A stretch of 64,000 nucleotides of DNA from Camarhynchus parvulus (taxonomy: Eukaryota > Chordata > Aves > Passeriformes > Thraupidae): positions 71,549,689 to 71,613,688 of the forward strand of contig NC_044571.1 of NCBI RefSeq assembly GCF_901933205.1. Reading direction: 5' to 3'. Both the position numbers and the translations under genes were made by a program. Under the pieces are notes generated by a model. It ran no database searches. It worked only from the letters and a program-made list of their open reading frames with translations, and was not told the origin of the DNA. Shown here in pieces: positions 10,163 to 21,819 of this stretch. Positions within the stretch are counted from its first letter, which is position 1. Every line of letters begins with the position of its first letter.

Positions 10163-12864
10163 GTGAGCTGAGTTTCTCTTAAATGTCTAAAGAAATAGCC
10201 ATATTTAATGATCATAATGTCCTTGCAAGCAGTCTGGGAGACCAAAGGAAATCAAAATCCAAACGAAAAGTTTACAACATCCACTTCATTTCCAGGGAAT
10301 CTGGTTCGTACATCAAAATCTTAAGGCAGAGAAAAGCACTCAGCAACGACTGCACTGCTCAAAATAACAAATTACTTTTCTCAAGGTTTGGACAAGTAAA
10401 TAGATGCTCTTATTACATGTTTATATGAATCATTTGATATGATTTATTGGTTTGTTTTCTCATTAAAAACTACAGGCTCTGAGTATCTCTCAACTTCTGT
10501 TGTATGTGTTAAATTTTATCAGCCACATGCATTTTAATTTGTCTCTATTAATGGCTCCAGCTTCTTGAGTTTGAATAGACCATAGGGAATAATGCAAGGA
10601 TCTATTTTTAGTCTACAGCCATTTTCTATTTTGGCAAAGAAATAACTGACAGTAAATAAATATCATGCCATATTTTAGATTCATGTGAATGATTCTGGAT
10701 GACCTTACAGAGCTCAGCAAAATAGGAAGCAAAAGAAATCCACAGCCAACATTAAGAATGTACAAAGATGAGCATAATACTATTGAACTGCTAGTAAATG
10801 GAAATGTGGCTGCATTAAGCTAACTTGAACAGCTATTTGATCATTTCTCCCTTTTCACACTTGAGACAAAAATAAGTTCCTGCAGGACTAATACTAGATC
10901 AAAGGTCATCTTGAAACTAATCATGATATTTTATGCACAATACAGAAATTAGGCTATTTCTGCATTTTTTAACGTATTTCAGTTACTAACATTTGGAGCA
11001 TTTTTCCTGTTAGACCAGTCCATGGTCATGGCACAGTCACACATGCATGAGATAAAGTGCTGCTTTGGTCTTTGAAAACGTTGTTGTGAAGTGGGACTTT
11101 ATTTTCCTTCTGCCCATCCAGCTCCCAGTCCAAGGTTATTTCCACAGAGGTCTCACAGTAACCTTTAAAACATAGGAGAGTATGAAACTCTGAATAGAGT
11201 TTTATAACTCTGAATATCTTGTTCATAATGTAAAGATAACTAAATCAATTTGGTGTTTCATTTCTTCAAAATTTGCCTCACCTGCTGGTAAAGTAATAGT
11301 TATTACAAAATAGATGTCTTACCTCTTTCCAGGGCACTCTAATGGCCCACTGGTAGAGAAATAAATGGTTTAAAGATATGTTCTTGTAAGGGTGGATGCA
11401 TGAAGCAGCATTAGATGGACGGTGGCAGGATGAATTTACTCTTTGTGCAGTTGTTATTTTACCATTTCCCATTTTGTCCATATCATCACCAAGACTATGT
11501 AGGTCTTTCCCCTACTAAGAACTGGATTTACTTTAGCTGTTAGTTCTTCAACTAACGTTATTTTTATCTCTAAAATTGCTAAAATGTATATTAGAAATCC
11601 AGCGTTGGATGATATTAGCTTATTTGGCCCATACTTTTAAATTTTTTTTTCCTTAGGCAAAAATATGCAGGCCACTCCACTATCTGTTGCATTAGAGCTG
11701 AGCTCACTGCCTTTGATCCAGAAGACACCAGAACCAGTATGGGCTACCCACAGGACAAAACATCTCCTCCTGAGCTGGTGACCTGCCCAGCACAGCCATC
11801 ACTGCTGTCACTGATGGTGCCACACAGCTCCTTTCCCACAACAGCGTGAGCTGTAGAGGTACCTGAGTAAACAAAGTTCAGCTCTCAGTTACAAGAGGTT
11901 GCCCAATGATAAATGCAGAGGCCACTTAGACCTTTATTCTTGTGTTCAATTCTCCCCTACTTGTTCTTTGGTCTTTTTCTCAACTTAGAGGTATTTCATA
12001 GCATCCATTGCTAACTAACACCATAGACAAAATCAGTATTTAGTTGTGTTCCTAAGAGTTGAAGCTCTTGAATACAAATCAAGAGTTAAACCTGCAGTAG
12101 GTACAAATTGATATATCTCCATTAATTCCTTTGGACCTATGCCACTACTCTGGTTTTCATCAGGATATCTAGTGGGAAAATTTTCAGATGGGTTGGTTTT
12201 TAATACTAAGACATAGCAAAATAGTTCAGCCACAGATCTCTTCCATGGAACAGTCTTCATTTTGAAACACAGATTGTCAACTTACTTTTAAAAAAAGTAG
12301 TATAACAGCCTTTAAGTTCACTCACAGGTTACTCGTTTTTTTTGCCTCTGAGGTTTTGGGTCATTGGGATGTTTTTTTATTTGTGGGACTTTTTTAGAAA
12401 TCTCATAATTCATATATATCCACACCTTTCAAAAATCACTCTTGTTCTAAAGGAACTTGCTTTCAAAATAAAGAACTCATCCACATGTCCTGTCCTTGTG
12501 CTGGAATTGCTGGAGTGGAAATCAGAGCTGGAGCCAGTATACTTTAAAGCTTTTTTCACTTAACAGACCACTTAGTTTACACAAATTGCATACTTGCTGG
12601 TTTCACCTGTCCAAATTGCAAAAACAAACATCTACAAAAGAGCCAAAGTAGAATCCAAGCATGCATTCAGAAGATGAATGGCACCAAAAAGTAGCTGTTT
12701 GTGGATAGAGAGCATTTACACTTGCATTCAGTGCAGACTTATGAATGTGACAGCTTCCTTTTGTTACTGCTATGTATTGGCTTTGATTACAAACCACCGC
12801 AGAGCTGAAGGCTAAGAAAAACTTCCACATTTCCCAAATTATTTCTGGAATACGTGAGGGTCAA
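10163..12864. other. Non-coding DNA, nothing recognised
   Basis: AT-rich sequence downstream of the candidate exon. If that exon is real this would be intron. No repeat, second exon or regulatory arrangement stands out. All open frames are under 90 residues and lack motifs. Confidence 0.5.
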
Positions 12865-12990
12865 AAGGTCAGATTCTGCTCCACAGCACACCCACCAGCT
12901 GACACCAGTGAAGCAGCTCCCTTGTGGGAGAGCAGGCTGGCCAGAGCCCAATACACTGAGATTTTGAAGAAAACTTTTTCACAGGTTACA
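12865..12990. repeat. Ancient amniote repeat relic
   Basis: 'aaggtcagattctgctcca', 'cagtgaagcagctccctt' and 'aggttacaccagctcgcc' occur in an order reminiscent of the old reptile/bird element seen more faintly at 6436 and 7485. The phrase 'cagattctg' near a 'ttacaccag' core is the main clue. Strongly degraded; boundaries are approximate. Confidence 0.35.
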
Positions 12991-13853
12991 CCAGCTCGCC
13001 TAAGATGCTACAAGGAAAAGGGGGAAAAATTAATATTTATACTGGGAAAAATCTTCCAGTTGAGTAGTCATGGGTGTGAGTGCTACAGGAGATCCTTTTA
13101 ATAAAAAGTGTGGGTTTTGCCACTAACTATACTTTGTATATCTCTGCTCCCATGAAGCTGCATCTCCTCCCCAGTGTCAAAAGACCACGACTTCTTCCTC
13201 TTCAGCCTCCATCACCTCCTTTCAGATATTCCTCTCCTGCTGTAAATGTGGCTATCAAAGCAATTCCACAGTAGGCGTGCAATCAGCACCCAGGGGAACA
13301 TTGCAGCTCCAGAACCCCTTCCTACATTTTTCCCCTTCCTGCAGTTTTCTCAACCCCACTGATTTTTTTTTTTTTTCTTCTCCCTGCCTTTCCCCACGTT
13401 CTCTCCCTTCATATTTATTGCAGAACAACAGACTTTCTACAATAAAGAAGGAAGAAAACTGAATCCACCACTAAATGTAAGCATTGGCTTTATTCCTTCT
13501 GCCATTGGACCCCATATATGCTTTGCTTTTCATGCTGTCATGTAATGGAGAGTTCAGGTGTTTCTGATGCTGCTGTCAGGCTCTAAAAGCAGAGTGATAC
13601 AAATGTGAGGTAAGAAGGATCCTTCGATCCCTAACTGCAATTGCAGATAAAGCTGGGAATTCTCCAGTGCACACCAAGCAGCTGCTGTGTGAACTGTCTC
13701 CAGGGATGTACTTTGGTGCATTCTTGGCCTGACTTAGTGCCTCATTCTAACTCAGTTTTCAACCACAGTCATCCTTGTGCTGGCTCATTATTACAGCACA
13801 ATAAATATAAAATGTTTGGACAGAACTGAAACTTCCTCCTAGCTGTTGCTCTC
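12991..13853. other. Non-coding DNA with a T-run
   Basis: Contains pyrimidine-rich sequence from about 13190 to 13400, including a run of 14 T at 13363-13376. Two short forward frames (13080-13274 and 13277-13462) come from the same pyrimidine-rich tract and are rich in Pro, Ser and Leu. I regard them as composition artefacts. Confidence 0.5.
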
Positions 13854-13886
13854 ATTTGCATAGCAGGCTGTTATCCTGTATAAAGG
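13854..13886 (+). promoter_or_regulatory. Octamer plus TATA-box arrangement
   Basis: A perfect octamer ATTTGCAT lies at 13854-13861 and TATAAAGG at 13879-13886, separated by 17 bases. Octamer sites bound by POU-family factors close upstream of a TATA box are known from immunoglobulin and histone H2B promoters. If used, transcription would start near 13910-13920, plus strand. The first ATG downstream (about 13908) opens only a 13-codon frame, so any transcript would probably be non-coding or need splicing. Motif co-occurrence by chance remains possible in 64 kb. Confidence 0.3.
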
Positions 13887-14505
13887 CTGGCAGTTGTTTC
13901 CATCCTATGGCTTCTCTGATTTTCCTGTCAGATTATGTTTCCCTCTAATGCCCTTTGTGTACCTCTAGTACAATTAACAGTGTGGTTACTTGATCTCTGA
14001 ATAGAAAAAGTCATATTCAACTCAGCAGGAGTCAAGCAAAAGAAGCATAAGATCGGGCCTTGATCTGGTTAATTGACTTGCTAAATCAGATAACACTGAA
14101 TTCTCATATTGACAATGTTCCTAAGTATTTTTCTTGCAATTTTTTATTGTAACCATTAGGAAAATACATGTTTAATGTGATTAAAAAAATGTGTGGGTAT
14201 TTAAGCAGTTAAAGGGAATGAATTAGACATGTATCTTAATTTAGATATTATGAGGCTTTTCAGCATTTAATGAAGTGAGTTGCATCTGCTCTTCACACAG
14301 ATTTTTTTTTCTTTGAATTTCTGAAAAAAATGGATGGGAAAAGAAACAACAGCAAGCAAGACATTACAGTCCTCAAAAGTATAAAAGTCTCTGGCTTGTG
14401 AAAATGTGGATTCTTCATTTCAGATCTTGCTCAGCAACACACTTCCAAAATACAATCATTCTTAAATGTTAAAGCCACTGATTCTAGCCACTCAAGCGAA
14501 GGTCC
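13887..14505. other. Non-coding DNA, nothing recognised
   Basis: AT-rich sequence with short T and A runs. The phrase 'agatcgggccttgatctgg' near 14050 may be the remnant of an old interspersed repeat, but it is too short to call. Confidence 0.5.
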
Positions 14506-14575
14506 TCTGACCAAAATATTAAGGAAAACTCATTCCTTCATCTGACCAAAATATTAAGGAAAACTCATTCCTTCA
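14506..14575. repeat. Exact 35-bp tandem duplication, two copies
   Basis: Copy one is 14506-14540 and copy two 14541-14575, both starting tctgaccaaaatattaagg and ending ctcattccttca. I see no difference between them. Perfect identity suggests a recent slippage or duplication event, and the repeat number may vary between individuals. Confidence 0.95.
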
Positions 14576-17500
14576 TCTTTATTTGGTGTTTACATTACAG
14601 CTCTGGGCCTTAATGGCATTTTTGAGGAAACTGATACCTTCCAAAATCATCTTTAAGTAAAAAAACAGCCAAAGAGCTTCTGCAAACTGAAACTAAAATA
14701 AAAGGTTAGATGAGAGCCTGGGCAGGAACTGTGGAAGACTTCTGTATTATACTATCTTTTAGGAATATACAATCTTTTAGGAACAGTTCTCAATGTTTCC
14801 CAAGCTGTACAAGCCACCCGGCCAAAGAACACCTGGGCGTAGGTGTTGGAAGACACTGACACCACCTTACTCGGACCAGAACTGGACAAATGAGATCCAG
14901 GCCTAAGGTCAGCCTGTCCATTCTTGATTAGGATTTCTGTCAATGCCCTCAATAACATCATGATATTAATCCCCCAAAGATGCTGTGGTACTGTAGCATT
15001 TTAATTTTGCTATCCTTGTATGTCCAGAACAAGAGACATCTTACATATTATTCTTATTTTCTTGGGCAGTGCATATCTAGAAATAAATACAGCAATTAAA
15101 GTATTTAGAAATCCCATATTAAAGAAATTCAGAGCCAGCTGGTTTTCACAGTGATCAGACTGTAAATAAATTAACTGCATTTAAAAAGAGAAATATTGGT
15201 GAGAGTTCAAGTGAGATATAGTATGACATTTTTGGCCTGGACTGCTTTTGTTTTCAAATAATTGTGTTTGCTTCCCCGAGCAGGTGAGGAATAGGAATGT
15301 GGAGAAGAGTGATCAAATTTCATCCAAAAAATACTGAGGAATAAAAGCAGCCATTACATTAATCCTCATCTTCAGAAAAATTCCACTTCATGTCAGCAGC
15401 TGGTAAAAGGAGTAGGCAAAAGGTGACAATGGGGTAATCTGCCCTTTCCACATCCCTAAACCTCATGAAAACCCCACTATCCTTGTCTCTGCCAAGATTT
15501 AAGCTTTTAACCCTTCAGGTAATGTACAGAAGTTACAATCTGCTCAAAGGAGAAAACCATGCTTTCCCCAGCTGGAATTTGTCTTGGCACCCTGTTACCA
15601 TCCTGGTGACCGCTTGTATCAGTGATTACACTCACTCACATTTTTTACTTGCAGGTAAAACCTCCGAGTGTCTGGCCTAGAATCAGTTCTCTTTTATCTT
15701 GCTGGGAAGATTTCTGTCAGCCATCTAAAAGTTAGGCACCTCATCCAAATACGTGGCCCAGGCACATGTGACAAGGTTCACCCCTCCCCAGCCTAAATGA
15801 CTAAGCTGGCTCAACTCCAGAGGGACCTCCATCTTTGCACTGGTTATAGAGCAGGCTAGACCACTGGCTTAAACCAGACTTGCAGCTTTTTGATACCTAA
15901 TGCTAAAGTAAATGGATGCCACGTCCTTGACTTGTGTGGTCTTCAGAGAGCCTCCAGCTGCTCTAGTTCCATTATTCTGGGGTGTCCTGACCACTGTATA
16001 CTGGCCAGAGCAGGTTGTACCAACATTAATAAGATGTAGGCAATATAGGCATTATTAAGATGTACGGCATTATAGACCAGTGTGGCAGCAGAAGCATCTG
16101 CCTATTGAATAATACTTGAAGTGATCTTGAGGGAATTTGTAAATCCATGTTCCCTTTTTAGGCTACTTTTATGCAAAACGTACATTAGAGCAACTTTAAC
16201 ACCTTCAATATTATTATCTGAGCTGTTGAGTTTACTCCTGACCTTTAGTAAAAGGAGCATACAGAAAACAAATTTTTTGAAAGAGAAGGTCAGCTGAGCC
16301 TGTTCTCATGCAAGTCGTATCTAGGAAATCTCTACTAAAACAGAGTACTCACTGACTTGAAAGCCAAGCAATTCTTGAACAATATTCTAATCCAAACAAA
16401 CTGATCTTTAAATTGGACCTTACAGCTACTTTTGCAAAATCAGCCCTGCCATTGAGGTACATCTGGTGAGCATGAAGTCAGATGATTTTTTTCTGTGTAT
16501 GAGCATTCCAGTAAGTTTGCAGATGAACTCTAAGCTCTGGTGCAATTTAAAAGCTGTAGACTGAATACGCTCTTTTCAGTCCCTGCCAAACATCAGTTCA
16601 CTGCAGGATTAACAAATATATAACGTTCAAACCATAGCATGTGCCTGAAGGGACAGTTCACCTTAGTCCTTGGACCACAGCAGTGCCATAACAGACCTTC
16701 CAGTCACCCCTAGACTTGCCCACAATGAAGCACAAGTGAAAAAAGACTGAGGATGGAGAGAGCTAGGGACCTAGTCACTGGAAGCTCCCTAGAGACAGTA
16801 GAGGGAGACAAGCTCTGCTCTGGGGTGACAAATCTTGGATGGGGTGGGATGGAATGGGATTAACCAACCACCTTCTGGAAGTGTATATTCACTGTTCTTT
16901 GTGCAGAGATTGAAGACAACTATTTCAGGAGAGACCTCTGACTTTTAGACGGCATCTGTCAAGATGAAACCCATCCATCCCTGGACAGGAGAAGCTCACA
17001 TTCCTGTTTTTTCAGCCAGCTTGTTTGTCTTTGCCCTGAAATGAACTCCCATTAATCTCAGAGTAAGTTGTGGCTGAGAAGTAGTTTGTGAATCTGTTTT
17101 TTATCTTTGCCACCTTTCAGCCCTCTTTTACAAGCTTCCAGCTCAGCTTGGGTGCCTGGCCATGGCCATGTGTGGAGGCATCCCACCAGGCATGCCAGGA
17201 CTCTTCTCAAGAGAAGGAACTCAGCCACGAAGCTGTGTAGACACAGCCTTGGCATCCCACTAGAGAAAGGGCAAGAGAGACTTTATATTCCTGGGATTGC
17301 CTTGCTTCCTTACAATAATATCTCAAGTTGTACTTATTTGCTTGAGGTTTTTTTCTTCCTGGAAGGTTGTTCTCTCTGTTTTTATTCACTCCTGAGAAAA
17401 GGAAAAGAAACAAATGCCATAAGGCTAGGACAAGAAGGAGTGCATGTAATTTGGCAAAGACTGTCTGAGTGCTGAACCCAAGTACTGCTGGAATCATAAT

Positions 17501-20500
17501 ATCTACTAAATTTCATATTAAGGGCAATACCCCAAGCTCTATTTTTTCTGTATTTTGTTTGTCCTGGCTATTAATAGCCTATATGACACCCACATGATCA
17601 AATAAATCTGGCCACTGTGGAGAACCCCGTGGAAGTGGCTTGGTTGTGCTGTGTGTGGGCTGTGTTTATGAGCAGGTTTTGAGGAAGCTGTTCAGGGGTT
17701 TCACCACCCTCCAGGGAGTGTCTTGCACAGCAGTTTTCAGGGTAGGAGGGAGAGAAGGGAACTGAGACCCCCTCTGTGGTGGCAATACCTCTGGTTGCTG
17801 CCAGCCCGGGGCCAGAGTGAGCCCAGGACCTTTGCTGTCCAGCCCCAGTGATAAAATACCTGGCCATGGGGACCAATCTCTACCCCGAGTAAGAATTTAA
17901 TTCTTTGTTTGCAATTTTATTTCATTCCATTTTGAAGCACTGAAAGAGTAAGACAAGCTGGTAAATAAAATCTCAAGTTGCTTATTCAGTTTTTACTTCT
18001 TTTCATTTTGTCTCCTAGAAACTAAAGGCAAGTTAGTCAGTTAAGACTAGGGCTTGGATAATTAGGCTTTTACAATTATTTCCTTTTCTTAGCAACAGAG
18101 TACATGGCAAAGTATTAATAATATTCCTTGCTAAGGTTCAAAAAAATATTCTTTTCCTGCAGTTAAGCAAGGCACTCTTTTAAAAATCATTTTACCTATG
18201 AAATTGTTAATGAGATTAAAAAATGTTCTGTGCTTTGCCTTCCCCCGGGAGACCTTGGCTAAGTACTACTTCAGATAATGGCAAAACATACAAGTAAGTT
18301 GCTAAAGGGACTACCCCAGCACTGGATTTACTGCAAAACAAACAAAAGTGACATAAGCAAATAGGTGAACTCTTGAAAAGGGCCCCAGCAGAGCAAAGAT
18401 TTGAGGTTTTTTTCATTGGTTCTCTGGTTCAGAAAGCTTAATTTCTCAGCAAAAAACTAGCCGTGCATGGCCAGGCAGTAGCAACTAGGCATGCTAACAA
18501 AATAAGCAATTTTAAACCATTCAATCAAGCTAGCCAAGGGGAATGGGTGAAAAAGGCATTTTTAAAAGCTGATCTGTGCACTCGAAGTGTCTTTTTTCAT
18601 TCCTCTGGTCCCCAGATTCCATCCAGGACACGTCTTTGCATGTCAGCAAAATCCAGATGAAATCACAAAGACTGAAATTCTCTGCTGGGGGTTTAGGAGG
18701 AACTTGAGTGGTCGTAAACCCTGAATGGGCTGCTGCACAGGAGGAATTTCATTCACAGAGTTCCTTTGCCATATTATTAAGTATCTTTTATTTACATTTT
18801 GTAACTATATCTTCTGCCTGTACCATGAAAACTCTTAGCAGCTTTTAAACAATGGATCTTCTGTATAATGTGCGTGTTAAAGTTTCCTGAAATGAACTCT
18901 TCACACTGTATATATTAGATAACTAATAATTGTACTACAACTCTTTTGACTGCATGTTTTTCAAAGAGCCACAGGAGTTCATTCTTCCTATGCATCTCAC
19001 TGGAACATATCTCAGAATCATCCATCATGTGCAGATCAGCAAGGTTGTCATGAATGAAGAAATAGGAGTTTTAAATTGCAGTCCTACCGCCTGAGAAATC
19101 CACTGGCTTTAAGACTTAGCAGGGTGTTTGCATTCCTGTCATGAAACCTTGAACATCCATTTAAGCATAGGGCTCTGCCTGAAATACAGCATTTTGTGGG
19201 ATTACTTGCATGGATCTCAGCATGGCTGATGCACAGATGAAATGGTATTTGTTTTGTACCTTTCACGTTAGATCTGACCCTGAAATTTTACCACCTGAAG
19301 TCTTTTTTATTGACAGTTCAGATGTGTTCATGTCCTCTAAACAGCAAGTTGAATTGTCAATACACAAAGGCAAAAGTGTGTGTGCTATGATGCTGCTCTG
19401 TGCACATGGGCTTGGCTGCACACACTGCATTTCCCTAGGATGATCAGGCTATACTCACTAGATATATAAATGTAAAAAAAAAATCTAATTTCTTAATGTC
19501 ATCTAAAGGCAGCCATTTCTGTGATATGAAACTGATCTATAAAATATATCCTGTGTATGACTTAGTTAAAAATTTTCACCTTTAGAAGTGGTTTATATGG
19601 GAAATATATCAAGGTGTCATGTATAGGTATTTCAGATTAAATTAACAAACGTAAAACAAGGGCTTGTTGAAATCTCCAATAAATGGGTTTCCTTCTCTGC
19701 ATTATTTTTTCATTATATTCTGGAGTAGGTTTCTAAAGGCTGCCACAACCAGCAGGCTCTGCAACAGCCATAGTTATGCTCCTAGGGTAGAGGATTATAC
19801 CACGTTCAAATAGGCTTGGGTACATTCTGCTCAGCTCTGTTCTTGGCATTTGGTGTCTGGAGAGACATTGGTGCTGGTCCTTTTCAAGGTTTCCTCATCA
19901 TTCTTCAGTCCCACACTTTTAATGTCCTTGTAACTGCCTGCCTTCTCCAGATGAAGACAAAGCATGTCTTGAATTCGGCAGAATAGAATCCAATGGCTGG
20001 TTTTTCTTTAGAGTGTTTTGTCTAGCTCCAGCATGGAGCAGGCAATATAAAACCCCTTTCTGTTTCAAATTGAGTCTCTCTTTTCTTTCTCATAAGTATG
20101 TACCTATTCCTGCCATCACACACGACCCAATATGAAAGTAGATGCCACTAAAAACCAACACCTCTAAACACTGCTTCATTACAGCAGCAGACAGACAAGT
20201 TGTACCAGCAGAAGGGCTCAGATATGCTGATTAGTGTTATAACTGATGATGAATATTTATAAAAACAATCCTGAACTCAGGATATATCTGTAATATTTTT
20301 TCCAATTATTTTTCTTTCCTTTATATGTAATCTCCCACTGTCTAAAATACTTTCACTCAGTCCTCACGGATTTTAGGATCCTGTTCTAACCTGCTTCCTT
20401 TGCACTTTTTGAAGAGGGTTAAATTTCATCCACTTCATGTAGTATGCTTTGACACTTCAGTTGCTACAACAGAAGATGGAAAGTAGGCAATGCATATTCA

Positions 20501-21760
20501 CAGTTCCTGAAACAAAAGAAAGCAGTAAAAGACATTGGAATTGCAAAACATGGCAAGAAAAAACACATTTTTCCCCCAAGGGATAGGAAGTACTATTTTT
20601 ATCTTTGTGTGGAAGAAGGTGATGCTGCAGTCACCTAACACATTAGTAAGATTAAATGTTGATGATATTACTCTTTGTCAGCCTCGAGAAGGTGAAAAAG
20701 GCACCTGACAGTCACATGAGGAATGCAGAATAGTGGCAATAAAAACATCTACATAGTTGCCACCCCTAGTGTGGAAGCCTGCTGGAAAAATCCAGAAGTC
20801 TTCAGCTGTAGGCTGAAGCTGTACTCTGCTCTAACTTCATAAATCTTGTTGTTGAGATAGCTGTGAACTGTTTGCACTCATGTAAGTCAAACTGGAACGC
20901 ACAAATGTGCATTCACAGTGTTACCTGAACAAGAACTGGTGAAACCACCCAAAATTATGAAGAAGCCAAAAGCCATTGTTCAAACATTTGTGGGATAACC
21001 AGACTCTGGAAATATTCTTAAAAATTTGTTCTGATTTTTATCTTAGGCCACACAGAAAATAAGAAATTATAAAGATATATTAAATAAAAGTGATCGTATT
21101 GCAAAATGAGAATAAACTAAAACATGTCTGCAAAATACTCTTTTTATTATGCTACATTTTTAATATCTAAAAATAAACAGTTGTTTATTCAGATTTGATG
21201 ATAACATTGACTCACCTACCACGCAGCAAACCAAAGATTTCTCTAATGTGTTTGTTTTGAAGAACTAACTCGCAAAACAAGAAGTCCTTTTAGTGGCAAT
21301 AACATTTTATAATCGCAGAAGGGCTGTCATTTCTCAGGCTGGGAACACAAAATAGCACTTTGTGTTTGCCATGTTCATAGTCATCAATCTAAGTACCCTG
21401 GAGTGGAAGACTTGAAAGGCTTTACATATAAGCTGCCTCATATGGTGTCGCAGTGTTTCCTCATTTGATATAAATAGCTTCTGGTTGTTCTTTTCTCCAC
21501 TTGGCTTCACCTCTTCTGAGGTCAGGTATTGTGCTGATCTCATGCGTGATGAGGGAGGTCAGCCATGGCCACTTGGAGATGCACAGGCTGACTCAGGGTA
21601 TGAATCACACTATAAAGAAGACAGTCTGTCCCTCAGCTTTTATGAAAAATTCTCACTCATTTCAGTGAAGCTTCTTGTTAACAGCAGGCACTTTAGAAAA
21701 ATGCAACTGGACTAGGTTTGTTGCTTCTATTGAGAGTATATCTCCAAGGCAAAAAAGATA
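14576..21760. other. Non-coding DNA, nothing firmly recognised
   Basis: Long AT-rich stretch. A short 12-bp repeat (atcttttaggaa) occurs at 14754 and 14772. 14790-14945 carries three CpGs and is open on the minus strand (14752-14961), without a recognisable product. 16836-16860 is a G-rich ggatgggg-type run. 17590-17880 is GC-richer. No transposable element, RNA gene or convincing exon was found. Confidence 0.5.
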
Positions 21761-21819
21761 TGTCTCCTTAAGATATGTCACCTCAGAGACACATCTCCTT
21801 AAGATACGCCACTGAGGTG
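21761..21819. repeat. Imperfect tandem duplication, period about 31 bp
   Basis: The 13-base core tctccttaagata recurs at 21763 and 21794, and flanking bases are similar (atgtcacctcag versus cgccactgagg). A small diverged duplication with no evident function. Confidence 0.7.

Noticed and set aside
13080..13462. Two short plus-strand frames rich in Pro and Ser
   Set aside because: They come from a single pyrimidine-rich tract; composition artefact.
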